Source: Symbiodinium natans (lineage: Eukaryota; Sar; Dinophyceae; Suessiales; Symbiodiniaceae). From it: a stretch of DNA of 11,812 nt. Every line of letters begins with the position of its first letter. The first letter of the stretch is position 1. A program made the translations under genes and the position numbers. Positions 1 through 6,657 of the stretch are shown in pieces. The stretch covers positions 1 to 11,812 of the forward strand of contig CAJNDS010001655.1 in the NCBI GenBank assembly GCA_905221605.1, in the 5' to 3' direction. The notes under the pieces were generated by a model that saw only the letters and a program-made list of their open reading frames with translations, searched no databases and was not told the origin of the DNA.

Positions 1-956
1 CTTTTGGAAAGTTAGGAATGAAGTGCGTACACCATTCATATTTTGTGTCCTTGTTCACTTCGTTATAATAATACAAGTTTATAATCCTGTGTGCACGCAT
101 AATATTATTTTATTGGGTTTTTACTGCGTGCATCATTCACACCTTTGTTCACTTAATGAATAAGATCGTGAATTATTATATTAAAAGCTGTAGGTAAAAT
201 GCAATGTAATTATAAGGGCGTTTTAATGTGAGATTTTGGAATTCAAGAAATGCCCCTTTAATTCGCGTATTTGTTCACGAAGCCCCCGTATTCGCTAGCT
301 CGTTTAAATGCACGAATCATCTGTTAACGCCCTTTTGGATGAAAAGGTCCTATAGAAAGAGCCAGAGATAACGCCCTTTTGGACACCTTAAAATTCATTC
401 CATTCGCCAGTCATGTTGTTGTTACCTTGTTCACTTTTATCCGCGGGTGTCATTATGAGATTTACTACAGAATGAACGAAGAGAATGACAGGGGATTTAT
501 AATATAATAAGTGCGTTCTCTACTTTTATTCACTTAGCGCGCTTGTAATATAATATCGTATGTTCTCTATTAGTATATTAGCGCATTAATTAGTGAAATA
601 AACTAGGAAAAAGACCATATTTTATTAATGTAGAAATCAAATATTAATTTGGAAAGGAATTCATTTGTAATATAATTTCATCCCCTTCAGTATTAGTATT
701 ATTATGTTACGGTCATTTGGGGGTTTATGTTCACTTCATGGATGTCATGCGTTCGTTTCGCTCACGCATGCATTAAATAGGCGAACGCATGCAATAAGCG
801 TATTAATGCAGCTCACGCACTTCATTCCATTTCGCATTATTATCGTGTCTCACTGTACTCACTTCGCATCTTTTAACACGCGTTAATCACCAGAAAAGAA
901 TAGAATAATAATATCGTGCGTGTGTCATTATGATCATTCCGGCGCTCACACACTAA
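1..956. other. AT-rich spacer, few and weak hairpins
   Basis: No gene is recognised. TAACGCCCTTTTGGA is directly repeated at 325-339 and 369-383. CATGCG (746-751) pairs with CGCATG (765-770), and TGCATTAA (769-776) with TTAATGCA (803-810). A decayed module (ACAAG...GCACG) may lie at about 73-98. TTCACTT words dominate the plus strand. Confidence 0.5.
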
Positions 957-1011
957 TTATACTCGCGGGCACACATTATTTCGTTTTTATTTCGTTCGCC
1001 CGCGGTTATAA
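957..1011 (+). repeat. GC-stem hairpin
   Basis: CGCGGGC (964-970) pairs with GCCCGCG (998-1004), extended outward by TTATA/TATAA. The loop is T-rich (TTTCGTTTTTATTTCG). Confidence 0.85.
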
Positions 1012-1212
1012 AATGAATGACACATGCAATTAAGATTTTCGTATTCACTTTGCCTGTCATGCATTTAATAGTATTTTATTAGTGGTCTAGTTGCTAATTC
1101 ACTTCACCAATAATAATATTATGAAGAGATCATAAGATAACACCTTTATTTTATATGTTCACGCGTACGCAACAAGAAAACGCACAAAGGAGTGAATAAT
1201 AATACTAATATT

Positions 1213-1246
1213 GCGGCCTATTTAAAATCTACTAGAAAGTGGCCGC
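1213..1246 (+). repeat. GC-stem hairpin
   Basis: GCGGCC (1213-1218) pairs with GGCCGC (1241-1246) with a 22-base loop. Confidence 0.78.
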
Positions 1247-1515
1247 TACATTCATATCTTCGTACTCACTTCATATAGTATTTTATTATTAGTGCTCCCT
1301 TGGAACCCCCGAAACAATAGATTTCCTGCATTTGTTACGGTCTTTCAGTATTATTAAGTGGTCCAGAAGATCCCAAGGTGTGCACTTATAAATTCATTCG
1401 CCCGTATAATATTGTAAGTGCATTTGTATTCGCTTGTATTAAAATTGTATTCATTTCTTGTATTCGTTCATTGGTTTATATTACAAATCCCCTAAAAACC
1501 CATTCAATTCGTTTA
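1247..1515. other. AT-rich spacer
   Basis: It contains TTCACTT-type words and a short balanced stretch (GTGGTCCAGAAGATCCCAAG, about 1360-1379). No gene or hairpin is recognised. Confidence 0.4.
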
Positions 1516-1555
1516 CCCGGGCTAGAAGTTAAGAGAAGAAAGTAAACTGCCCGGG
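1516..1555 (-). repeat. GC-stem hairpin with purine loop
   Basis: CCCGGGC (1516-1522) pairs with GCCCGGG (1549-1555). The loop is purine-rich (AAGAGAAGAAAG). An alternative pairing GTTTAC (1511-1516) with GTAAAC (1542-1547) is possible. Confidence 0.85.
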
Positions 1556-1621
1556 ATATAAGATATTAAGTGAAGAGAATAATAGAGAACGAATGAAATG
1601 AGAGAACAAATGAATGAATTC

Positions 1622-1652
1622 CTCGCGAAGATAAAATCCTTTGTGTCGCGAG
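1622..1652 (+). repeat. GC-stem hairpin
   Basis: CTCGCGA (1622-1628) pairs with TCGCGAG (1646-1652); the flanking ATTC and GAAT extend it with a bulge. Confidence 0.83.
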
Positions 1653-1736
1653 AATACAATATTAATAGCGAGCCCGTTTACACGGTTATTTAATAATTAA
1701 TAGAATTCCTGTCACGCTCATAAGATAACACGCGTG

Positions 1737-1780
1737 AATCATAAACTCCTTTCATTTTCTAATAATAGAAAAATATGATT
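1737..1780 (+). repeat. Nested AT hairpin
   Basis: AATCATA (1737-1743) pairs with TATGATT (1774-1780), and inside it TTTTCTA (1755-1761) pairs with TAGAAAA (1766-1772). Confidence 0.65.
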
Positions 1781-2103
1781 GTGAATGAACGCAGCGGTTA
1801 CAATAAGATTGGAAACAGATGAACGGAGTGAATCCCAAGCCTTATTGTACGGGCTAGTTCATGAACACAGTGAGAACGCCCCCCTTTGAGACCTTATGTT
1901 TAGTTCTGTCCATGAAACCAACCGCGGAACCACCAAGAACCACATGTCAACCACACCCTGAAGCCCCCACACCGCCGTCTCTTGACATTAGTTCGCTAAC
2001 CGCCCCGTTCACCCATTAAAATATTAAATTACAAGGGCGAAAAGACCCGCGTGAATTTAATTATTTTAATGCGTTCTCTCTTCCCCTTTCATCTCTTTCT
2101 TTT
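1781..2103. other. Island and spacer without a recognised gene
   Basis: 1845-2015 is C-rich on the plus strand (AACCACCAAGAACCACATG; AAGCCCCCACACCGCCG) and hairpin-free. A stop-free frame crosses about 1890-2017 but shows no recognisable protein. Confidence 0.45.
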
Positions 2104-2166
2104 CACGCGCCATTCTAATATTATTCATGCGTCATAAACTCCTTATAATAATATTAATGGCGTGTG
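2104..2166 (-). repeat. Module hairpin 1
   Basis: The arms 2104-2125 and 2147-2166 pair over CACGCGCCAT and TAATATTATT with a two-base bulge. The apex 2126-2146, read on the minus strand, starts ATAAGG and ends GACGCATG, so AT pairs with AT around the fixed AA and GC, followed by the unpaired G. It is the first well-formed module hairpin in the window. Confidence 0.85.
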
Positions 2167-2261
2167 AACGAAGGTTGATAGAAAGGGAGAGAACGTACCA
2201 AAAACCCCAACATCCGGGCGGTCATATGGTTCACTTTTTCTTGATTCAGCGGTCAGTCAAC

Positions 2262-2325
2262 ACGGGCGTATATTGTAATGCAAAGGTAAGAAACGCACGC
2301 TTTGCATTAAAATATACTAGCCCGT
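2262..2325 (+). repeat. Module hairpin 2
   Basis: Outer clamp ACGGGC/GCCCGT, then an AT-rich stem ending TGCAAAG/CTTTGCA, with a TA bulge on the 3' side. The 14-base apex GTAAGAAACGCACG (2286-2299) is a minimal form: GT pairs with AC, G with C around an AAA loop, and G is left over. The TGCAAAG top stem is shared with module hairpin 7 although the lower stems differ. Confidence 0.88.
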
Positions 2326-2337
2326 ACGAAAACCCCA

Positions 2338-2392
2338 ATTAAACTCATGCGTCACGCACTCGTTTCACTCCCTTGTTTCCTTATATTTTAAT
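2338..2392 (-). repeat. Weak module-like hairpin
   Basis: ATTAAA (2338-2343) faces TTTAAT (2387-2392) around a long apex containing CATGCGTCACGC and CCTTATA, which are module half-sites on the minus strand. The stem is only six pairs and the register is imperfect, so this may be a decayed copy. Confidence 0.4.
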
Positions 2393-2470
2393 AGGAGTTC
2401 TCGTTTACACGGTTAATCCACAGTCTCATGATAAGGGCTGTAGTTCGTGCACTCGTCCTCTCATTTCGTG

Positions 2471-2530
2471 CACGCATTATAATATTATTCACGCGTTCTC
2501 TGCGTTCACTTGTAATAATATTAATGCGTG
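2471..2530 (-). repeat. Module hairpin 3
   Basis: The arms CACGCATTA...ATATTATT (2471-2489) and 2514-2530 pair with one two-base bulge. The apex 2490-2513 on the minus strand starts ACAAGTGAACG and ends GAACGCGTG: AC pairs with GT and G with C around fixed AA and GC. Confidence 0.85.
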
Positions 2531-2690
2531 AACTTAATGAATGAACGGAGTGAATAAGTGAACGCATGAAGAGAACGCAGAGAGAGGGTGAGTGTACGGT
2601 TAAAGGACAAGTGATCACTGATGACAGGGGGTTTTCTACGTCATGTTGGGGTCTTTAGGAGTTAGGATCCCAGCCCCGGTTGTTACGTTC
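2531..2690. other. Word-rich spacer and GC-richer island without a gene
   Basis: 2531-2590 is a run of short related words (GAATGAACGGAGTGAA, AAGTGAACGCATGAA, GAGAACGCAGAG). From 2590 composition becomes more balanced (TACGGTTAAAGG, CAGGGGGTTTTC, CCCAGCCCCGG) with no hairpin or recognised gene. Confidence 0.5.
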
Positions 2691-2691
2691 A

Positions 2692-2747
2692 TAATATTAT
2701 TGTAATTCACGCGTCACGTTCGTTTCCTTGTAATTACAATAATATTA
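2692..2747 (-). repeat. Module hairpin 4, 16-bp perfect stem
   Basis: TAATATTATTGTAATT (2692-2707) pairs perfectly with 2732-2747. The 24-base apex reads ACAAGG...GACGCGTG on the minus strand (AC with GT, G with C). R-A copy 1 begins immediately after the stem. A hairpin with a similar 24-base apex but a different stem (7702-7745) sits at the same place beside R-A copy 4. Confidence 0.92.
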
Positions 2748-2777
2748 CTCTCTTCACCTATAGTATACTAACTAGAC

Positions 2778-2979
2778 TCCCGGGCTGGTACGTTCATAAG
2801 GTACTAACTCCTAGATCAAGAGAGCATAGGCGGTTGGGGTCCCGAGGGTGGGTTCCTTGTCAAGAGAGTTCCTGTCACGTAGAAAGACTCATGATGGTAC
2901 GGTTTCTAAGTCAAGATGGTAATGTCATGAGTGAAGAGTTCATGGGCAAGACTGACAGGTGGGATGGATTCCAGGGTCT
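2778..2979 (+). repeat. Dispersed repeat R-A, copy 1 (3' truncated)
   Basis: This runs from TCCCGGGCTGG to CCAGGGTCT. Bases 2884-2979 are identical to 3653-3748 (96 of 96 by eye). 2828-2979 matches copy 3 (9357 down to about 9206) with one substitution, and 2778-2902 matches copy 4 apart from a small indel near 2788 and one substitution near 2827. Weaker similarity to copy 4 reaches back to about 2747. After CCAGGGTCT it departs from copies 2 and 3. I do not recognise it as a gene; a short open frame crosses it but ends differently in each copy. It could be a decayed gene or rRNA piece, or simply a duplicated spacer. Confidence 0.9.
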
Positions 2980-3123
2980 CAAGGTGTGATGGGTGAACTA
3001 ACTCTAGGGTCAATAGGGGATGGGTGCTGTCTTAAAGGGGTGATTTTGAGGTGTGATGGGTGCTGCGGTTGGACTGGTCTCTAAGCCGGTTAGTAACTCA
3101 AGACATTAAGACTCAGCCCCAGA
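2980..3123. repeat. Island with 14-base direct repeat
   Basis: AGGTGTGATGGGTG occurs at 2982-2995 and 3049-3062, 67 bases apart, and GATGGGTGCTG occurs at 3019-3029 and 3055-3065. The island is purine-rich on the plus strand and lacks hairpins. No gene is recognised. Confidence 0.7.
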
Positions 3124-3124
3124 T
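3101..3124 (+). repeat. Dispersed repeat R-C, copy 1
   Basis: AGACATTAAGACTCAGCCCC followed by AGAT is a perfect 24-base inverted match to 5266-5289. It runs up to the base of module hairpin 5. Confidence 0.85.
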
Positions 3125-3196
3125 TACCCCCTTTAATTATAATACTAAAAAGGTAAACTTGTGCACGCTTTTTAGTAGTATAATAAAGGGGGGTAA
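3124..3196 (+). repeat. Module hairpin 5
   Basis: The 29-base arms 3124-3152 and 3168-3196 (TTACCCCC...CTAAAAAG) pair with one mismatch and two single-base indels. The apex 3153-3167 is GTAAACTTGTGCACG, the commonest minimal apex in the window: GT with AC, A with T, around a CTTG loop. Confidence 0.93.
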
Positions 3197-3284
3197 AAGC
3201 CCCAATTAAATGTACTAAATTTTAATATATTCGCGCGCAAGCTTGCAATAATATTAAAACTTAGTGCATTAATGGACGGGGCTT
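3197..3284 (-). repeat. Module hairpin 6
   Basis: Outer clamp AAGCCCC/GGGGCTT (3197-3203, 3278-3284) and an imperfect AT-rich inner stem. The minus-strand apex (3232-3246) is GCAAGCTTGCGCGCG: GC pairs with GC and G with C around CTTG. All three variable pairs differ in identity from some other copies but remain paired. Confidence 0.87.
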
Positions 3285-3425
3285 ATACACGGTTAACCTG
3301 GCATGCGATTCCAAGGGTGTGAACGGTTAGACCAAGATATGAGAGTTAGGGTCTCAAGGTGTTTTAGCGGTTACACTCATAATAAGTCCTAAGGTCGTAC
3401 GTGAATTCACATAGTTCATTCACTC
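3285..3425. other. Spacer with ACGGTTA words
   Basis: It contains TACACGGTTAACC, TTCCAAGGGTGTGAACGGTTAG and TCTCAAGGTGTTTTAGCGGTTA. These recur in altered form at 4515-4536 and elsewhere. No hairpin or gene is seen. Confidence 0.5.
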
Positions 3426-3492
3426 CCCCACATAATAATTATAATGCAAAGGTAAGTTTACGCACGCTTTGCATTATTATTATTACGTGGGG
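3426..3492 (+). repeat. Module hairpin 7
   Basis: The 26-base arms CCCCACATAATAATTATAAT + GCAAAG (3426-3451) and 3467-3492 pair at 24 of 26 positions. The apex GTAAGTTTACGCACG (3452-3466) has G with C closing a TTTA loop. Confidence 0.93.
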
Positions 3493-3494
3493 CC

Positions 3495-3581
3495 CTTTTC
3501 ACCCTTATTGTGCTTACATTTCGTGCATTCGTGCGCCAGCTTACAATTCACGAAATATAAGAACAAAAAGGCAGTGAAAAG
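3495..3581 (-). repeat. Module hairpin 8
   Basis: Outer pair CTTTTCAC (3495-3502) with GTGAAAAG (3574-3581), then CTTACATTTCGTG with CACGAAATATAAG, then ATT/AAT. The minus-strand apex at 3530-3544 is GTAAGCTGGCGCACG (G with C around CTGG). It is directly adjacent to module hairpin 7. Confidence 0.85.
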
Positions 3582-3652
3582 ACCCGCCCGAAGTACCAGC
3601 CCCAGAATGACAGGATACTACCTCGGGGAGTTAATGGTTGTACTGTGTGGGC

Positions 3653-3913
3653 AAGACTCATGATGGTACGGTTTCTAAGTCAAGATGGTAATGTCATGAG
3701 TGAAGAGTTCATGGGCAAGACTGACAGGTGGGATGGATTCCAGGGTCTAGAGATCAGTAGTATTATTCCTAGAGAGCCAGGTGAACCAGACCGTGAGGCA
3801 AGGGTGTGAACGTATGGGCGAATATAATTCCTTAAAAGCCCATATTATAATGGTAAACTTGTGCACGCATTATAATTGTATGGGCTTTTTAGGAAATTCG
3901 CCCATGTGTTCAC
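3653..3913 (+). repeat. Dispersed repeat R-A, copy 2 (5' truncated, contains a hairpin)
   Basis: 3653-3748 is identical to copy 1, then the match continues with copy 3 through 3828 (one difference, near 3758) into the outer hairpin arm ATGGGCGAATATAAT. Beyond the hairpin, CGCCCATGTGTTCAC (3899-3913) again matches copy 3. So R-A flanks the hairpin on both sides. The hairpin interior (3829-3895) is unrelated to that of copy 3. Confidence 0.92.
3814..3905 (+). repeat. Module hairpin 9, nested in R-A copy 2
   Basis: Outer arms ATGGGCGAAT (3814-3823) and ATTCGCCCAT (3896-3905). Inner clamp AAAAGCCCA (3834-3842) with TGGGCTTTT (3881-3889), and TATTATAATG above it. The apex 3853-3867 is GTAAACTTGTGCACG, identical to module hairpin 5 although the stems are unrelated. 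Confidence 0.93.
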
Positions 3914-3924
3914 GCGTGTACGAA

Positions 3925-4008
3925 AAAGCCCAAATTTTATTATTAAATTCGTGCGTCTTTACACTTCGTTTCATTCCTTACAATTTAATATAAAATTATA
4001 TGGTCTTT
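3925..4008 (-). repeat. Module hairpin 10
   Basis: AAAGCCCAAATTTTATTATT + AAATT faces AATTTAATATAAAATTATAT + GGTCTTT with a few mismatches. The 32-base apex (3950-3981) on the minus strand begins GTAAGGAATG and ends AAAGACGCACG. Confidence 0.85.
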
Positions 4009-4019
4009 TATCTTATTAC

Positions 4020-4054
4020 CCCGGGCGTCTTTATTATATTATTATATGCCCGGG
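4020..4054 (+). repeat. GC-stem hairpin
   Basis: CCCGGGC (4020-4026) pairs with GCCCGGG (4048-4054) around a 21-base AT loop beginning GTCTTTATTATA. Confidence 0.85.
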
Positions 4055-4073
4055 ACATAATACTAAATCCTCA

Positions 4074-4143
4074 TATTATTCTCTTCATGCATCCCGCGGG
4101 CAATTTTACTATTTTATTATGAGCCCGCGATAAGAGAATAATA
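4074..4143 (+). repeat. Composite GC-stem hairpin with 12-bp outer stem
   Basis: TATTATTCTCTT (4074-4085) pairs perfectly with AAGAGAATAATA (4132-4143). Inside, CGCGGGC (4095-4101) pairs with GCCCGCG (4123-4129) around a 21-base AT loop. Confidence 0.88.
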
Positions 4144-4190
4144 GTATTATAGCACGTGTGAAAAGAACTTACTGCGTGCATAATTAGTGT

Positions 4191-4230
4191 ACGGGCTAGT
4201 AATAAAGTAATAAGATGTGAACTAGCCCGT
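4191..4230 (+). repeat. GC-stem hairpin, 10 bp perfect
   Basis: ACGGGCTAGT (4191-4200) pairs with ACTAGCCCGT (4221-4230); the loop is 20 bases. The same ACGGGCTAGT end is part of the clamp of module hairpins at 2262-2325 and 10782-10854. Confidence 0.88.
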
Positions 4231-4233
4231 ATG

Positions 4234-4295
4234 AATATTTTAATGGCGTTTTGTAATGAATTAAAAGGAAGCACGAAAACGCCCATTAAAATATT
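4234..4295 (+). repeat. Module hairpin 11
   Basis: AATATTTTAATGGCGTTTT (4234-4252) pairs with 4276-4295 with one extra base. The apex 4253-4275 starts GTAATGAATT and ends GGAAGCACG; here N5-N10 is T with A rather than G with C. Confidence 0.92.
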
Positions 4296-4385
4296 AACGC
4301 AGTGAGACAGGATTTTGGAAGAGGAAATCATTTGTAACCGCTAGAAAGAACTGGGTGATGAATCCAAGGGTCTATAACTGTGGGC
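4296..4385. other. Short island
   Basis: It contains AGTGAGACAGGATTTTGG and GATGAATCCAAGGGTCTATA. Composition resembles the R-A islands, but no match long enough to call was seen. Confidence 0.4.
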
Positions 4386-4471
4386 AAAAGACCTAAATTT
4401 TATATTCAAAATGGAATGCGTGCGTCCTTGCGTCCTTACCATTACATTTAATATTAAAATTAAGGGCTTTT
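4386..4471 (-). repeat. Module hairpin 12
   Basis: An imperfect stem from AAAAGACCT...GGAATG to CATTACATTT...GGGCTTTT. The minus-strand apex (4419-4439) starts GTAAGGACGC and ends AGGACGCACG, itself containing a near-direct repeat of GGACGCA. Confidence 0.75.
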
Positions 4472-4642
4472 GGGAAGGTTAACCAGCTATAATACTAAGG
4501 GCTCATTGGTCATGATTCCAAGGTGTTACACGGTTATAGCTGGAGAACCTGATGTTGGTACTTCGTTCGTACGTGCTTACAATAATATTATTGCGCGCTC
4601 TCATAATTTTATTGTAATCACTTCTCTCTCCGTAATAATAGT
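4472..4642. other. Spacer with one imperfect hairpin
   Basis: It holds the ATTCCAAGGTGTTACACGGTTA motif copy (4514-4535). At about 4574-4618, TTACAATAATATTAT faces ATAATTTTATTGTAA with one mismatch, closed by TGCGCGCTCTC, a degenerate apex. Confidence 0.5.
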
Positions 4643-4676
4643 ACGGGCCAGTGAATAAAAGTACTATTTGGCCCGT
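4643..4676 (+). repeat. GC-stem hairpin
   Basis: ACGGGCCA (4643-4650) pairs with TGGCCCGT (4669-4676) around an 18-base loop. Confidence 0.85.
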
Positions 4677-4822
4677 TAAAATACTTCGTTCATATAATAT
4701 TAGGGGGTTTTCCGGGCTGTTGGACCACACATTCAGTTCTTACCGGCGGTCTTCCTATTAAAAGACGTGAGCATGCGAACGAAGTTAGTTCGCGAATTAA
4801 AAAAGTAGTGTGCGTGCTTTTA

Positions 4823-4855
4823 TGCGCCCGTAATGAGTGTTTTTATTGGGGCGCA
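4823..4855 (+). repeat. GC-stem hairpin
   Basis: TGCGCCC (4823-4829) pairs with GGGCGCA (4849-4855). Confidence 0.8.
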
Positions 4856-4861
4856 CATTAT

Positions 4862-4893
4862 GCCGCACGAAAGAAAGAAAAGAACTGTGCGGC
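4862..4893 (-). repeat. GC-stem hairpin with polypurine loop
   Basis: GCCGCAC (4862-4868) pairs with GTGCGGC (4887-4893). The loop GAAAGAAAGAAAAGAACT is polypurine, so the pyrimidine-loop orientation is the minus strand. The same stem, inverted, occurs at 6272-6306. Confidence 0.85.
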
Positions 4894-4933
4894 CACAACA
4901 GTATTCTATTATTTACTCCTTTTCCTACTTCTG

Positions 4934-4992
4934 TTCTCTTCATAATAATATTATTACAAGCGAAGCGCGTGAATAATATTATGTGAAGAGAA
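4934..4992 (+). repeat. Module hairpin 13
   Basis: TTCTCTTCATAATAATATTA + TT pairs with 4972-4992 with small bulges. The 16-base apex ACAAGCGAAGCGCGTG (4956-4971) has AC with GT and GC with GC around GAA. Confidence 0.92.
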
Positions 4993-5010
4993 AAAGAAGA
5001 GAGAAAAGGG

Positions 5011-5074
5011 CCTATATTTATATTACGAAGTGAAGCGTGCATTCTTTACCTTCACTTCGTACTATTAATATAGG
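5011..5074 (-). repeat. Module hairpin 14
   Basis: The 25-base arms (CCTATATT...TACGAAGTGAAG) pair at 23 of 25. The minus-strand apex (5036-5049) is GTAAAGAATGCACG: A with T closing a GAA loop. The stem itself contains the common word ACGAAGTGAA. Confidence 0.9.
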
Positions 5075-5232
5075 GGCTATAAGTGAATAAGTGAACGAAG
5101 TAAACGCATTCACGGACGGATTCTAGGGCAGAGTCAGTAGTTCTTGGACTGGAACCGCCGGGCAGTTAAGGTGTCATGAGATTGATGGTGTACGAAAGGA
5201 AAAGTAAAGGGTAACCGCTCTCTCCCTGTCAC

Positions 5233-5259
5233 CTAACCTCTATCTCTAGCTCCTGTTAA
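5233..5259 (+). repeat. Dispersed repeat R-B, copy 1
   Basis: The motif ACCTCTATCTCTAGCTCCTG followed by TTAA matches 7510-7533, and its left part matches 7457-7476. Confidence 0.85.
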
Positions 5260-5265
5260 TGGTTG

Positions 5266-5289
5266 ATCTGGGGCTGAGTCTTAATGTCT
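5266..5289 (-). repeat. Dispersed repeat R-C, copy 2 (inverted)
   Basis: ATCTGGGGCTGAGTCTTAAT followed by GTCT is the exact reverse complement of 3101-3124. Confidence 0.85.
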
Positions 5290-5323
5290 AGACAGAATAT
5301 CCCAACCTTACAGACGCTTCCCC

Positions 5324-5395
5324 AAAAGCCCGTTAAAATATACTAAATTCATGCGTCACAGGTTCCTTATAATTTAGTATTTTTATAGGGCTTTT
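5324..5395 (-). repeat. Module hairpin 15
   Basis: Clamp AAAAGCCC/GGGCTTTT with inner stem ATACTAAATT/AATTTAGTAT. The minus-strand apex (5350-5370) begins ATAAGGAACC and ends GTGACGCATG. Confidence 0.9.
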
Positions 5396-5401
5396 AGTGT
5401 T

Positions 5402-5432
5402 CGCGAGCCCACGATATTATATTATGCTCGCG
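5402..5432 (+). repeat. GC-stem hairpin
   Basis: CGCGAGC (5402-5408) pairs with GCTCGCG (5426-5432), with a 17-base AT-rich loop. Confidence 0.85.
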
Positions 5433-5449
5433 CACATATTAATACTACT

Positions 5450-5542
5450 AAAAGAGCATACAATTTTATAATGAATTTGTAAGGAAAGAAAGAACGAAGT
5501 GAGAGAAAGACGCACGAAATTCATTCTAAAATTTGCTCTTTT
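5450..5542 (+). repeat. Module hairpin 16 with long apex
   Basis: AAAAGAGCA...AATGAATTT pairs with AAATTCATT...TGCTCTTTT. The 38-base apex (5479-5516) starts GTAAGGAAAG and ends AAAGACGCACG, with AGAACGAAGTGAGAG words inserted between the fixed ends. Confidence 0.9.
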
Positions 5543-5544
5543 CC

Positions 5545-5593
5545 CCGGGCGTCTATTTCGTACATTCTTTTCGTACGCTTTTAATACGCCCGG
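5545..5593 (+). repeat. GC-stem hairpin with inner palindrome
   Basis: CCGGGC (5545-5550) pairs with GCCCGG (5588-5593). Inside, CGTAC and GTACG can pair around ATTCTTTTC. Confidence 0.75.
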
Positions 5594-5752
5594 CCGTACG
5601 GTAATATCATAATACTACTGAAAGAACGAAGTGATAGAGCGTTTTAATTACAAACGAAGTGAATGGAATGAACGTAGTGCGTGAATTAAATAAGCGAATG
5701 AACGAAGTGGGGGATTTTTTGGTATCTTTTCATTCACTTATTTTCTTATTAT

Positions 5753-5789
5753 CGCGGGCCCATTTAATTTACTATATTTTATGCCCGCG
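5753..5789 (+). repeat. GC-stem hairpin
   Basis: CGCGGGC (5753-5759) pairs with GCCCGCG (5783-5789); the 23-base loop is almost all A and T. Confidence 0.87.
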
Positions 5790-5805
5790 CTTACTATAAT
5801 ATAAC

Positions 5806-5834
5806 CCGGGCGTTCACTTAATATATTCGCCCGG
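5806..5834 (+). repeat. GC-stem hairpin
   Basis: CCGGGCG (5806-5812) pairs with CGCCCGG (5828-5834) around TTCACTTAATATATT. Confidence 0.85.
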
Positions 5835-5856
5835 ACACAATATTATTAATAAGAGA

Positions 5857-5911
5857 ACTAAATTATAAGGAAGTGAGTGAGCTTGTGAATGAACGTACTC
5901 ATGAATTTAGT
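5857..5911 (+). repeat. Module hairpin variant (GC replaced by TC)
   Basis: ACTAAATT (5857-5864) pairs with AATTTAGT (5904-5911). The 39-base apex starts ATAAGG and ends GTACTCATG. The AT/AT pairs and final G are kept, but the usual GC is TC. Confidence 0.75.
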
Positions 5912-5929
5912 GAACGCATGAACTGAATT

Positions 5930-5957
5930 CGCGAGCTCTTCTTATTTTATGCTCGCG
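5930..5957 (+). repeat. GC-stem hairpin
   Basis: CGCGAGC (5930-5936) pairs with GCTCGCG (5951-5957) around TCTTCTTATTTTAT, a clear pyrimidine-rich loop. Confidence 0.87.
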
Positions 5958-5983
5958 GGTACACTAAAACTATTATTACTGTC

Positions 5984-6008
5984 ACGGGCGATATAATTAC
6001 TAGCCCGT
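5984..6008 (+). repeat. GC-stem hairpin
   Basis: ACGGGC (5984-5989) pairs with GCCCGT (6003-6008) with a 13-base loop. Confidence 0.8.
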
Positions 6009-6032
6009 ATAATAGAAAGAGTGTAGATAACA

Positions 6033-6094
6033 TTATTAATGCGGTTATAAGTGAAGTGAATGAAATGAATGTAACGCATGAACCGCATTAATAA
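6033..6094 (+). repeat. Module hairpin 17, 14-bp perfect stem
   Basis: TTATTAATGCGGTT (6033-6046) pairs perfectly with AACCGCATTAATAA (6081-6094). The 34-base apex begins ATAAGTGAAG and ends GTAACGCATG. Confidence 0.92.
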
Positions 6095-6126
6095 AGTGAA
6101 CGAAACCACGAAGAGAATGTAATGAG

Positions 6127-6177
6127 CGCAGTAATAATATAATTGCAAGGTAACGCGCGAATTATATTATTAATGCG
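6127..6177 (+). repeat. Module hairpin 18 with GTAA tetraloop
   Basis: 18-base arms (CGCAGTAATAATATAATT and 6160-6177) pair at 17 of 18. The apex GCAAGGTAACGCGCG (6145-6159) has GC with GC and G with C around GTAA, a GNRA-type loop if transcribed. Confidence 0.94.
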
Positions 6178-6248
6178 TGAATGAAGAGAACGAAGTCATG
6201 AACGCACAATTAACACGCCCGAAACAAAAGAATTATATGGGAGTGAGA

Positions 6249-6320
6249 ATATTAATAGTGTGCGTTCGTTTGTGCGGCTTTTTCTTTTCTTTTCTTATTG
6301 CCGCACGCATGATATTAATA
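6249..6320 (+). repeat. GC-stem hairpin with AT outer stem
   Basis: GTGCGGC (6272-6278) pairs with GCCGCAC (6300-6306) around a 21-base pyrimidine loop beginning TTTTTCTTTTC. Outer ATATTAAT and TGCG sequences also pair approximately. Confidence 0.85.
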
Positions 6321-6657
6321 CGAAGAGAATAAGTGAATTAGGGAACGAAGTGAACGTAATGAACGCATGAACGAAGTACAGTAACAACAATATGATTAAG
6401 GGCTCCAAGTTCCAGGATGATACGGTTGTTGTGGGGCGTTCACTTCGTTCACTTGAAATGCAAATTAACGAAGGAGTGAAGGGAGTGAGTTATCAATTGA
6501 ACGAAGTAAGAACGAAACCAACCGCCGAAGCAGCCGAAGTACTATTCTCTTCACCTGGGCTCGTTTAACCTATAGAACCCCCCGTTTCCAAGGTCTTTTT
6601 AATATAGGGGAAGTGAATGAATGAGTTTACGAAGTGAATTCACGTCCAGGATGCATC
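6321..6657. other. Word-rich spacer and small island
   Basis: It is rich in GAACGAAGTGAA-type words on the plus strand. An island at about 6395-6440 and 6505-6600 (ACCAACCGCCGAAGCAGCC; AACCCCCCGTTTCCAAGG) has no recognised gene or strong hairpin. Confidence 0.45.

Larger units (their letters stand above)
5075..5323. other. Hairpin-poor island
   Basis: GC-richer sequence between module hairpins 14 and 15. It holds one R-B copy and the inverted R-C copy. No rRNA, tRNA or coding signal was recognised. Confidence 0.5.

Noticed and set aside
704-886. 60-codon open frame on the plus strand
   Set aside because: It lies in word-rich spacer containing two small palindromes, with no protein similarity that I recognise.
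1355-1390. GAAGATCCCAAGGTGTG as an LSU rRNA piece near E. coli 2520
   Set aside because: The match is about ten bases without supporting flanks, and similar CCAAGG words occur many times in the window.
1965-1985. CACACCGCCGTCTC as the 3' end of SSU rRNA (ACACACCGCCCGTC)
   Set aside because: One conserved base is missing and no surrounding helix 44 or 45 sequence is present.
1890-2017. Stop-free frame in the C-rich island
   Set aside because: It is proline and threonine-rich from base composition, has no suitable start and resembles no mitochondrial protein such as cox1, cob or cox3.
3781-4331. Overlapping open frames of 70-86 codons on both strands
   Set aside because: They run through hairpin arms and apices, so both strands stay open because of the inverted repeats. 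The translations are low-complexity Y, I and N-rich with no domain.
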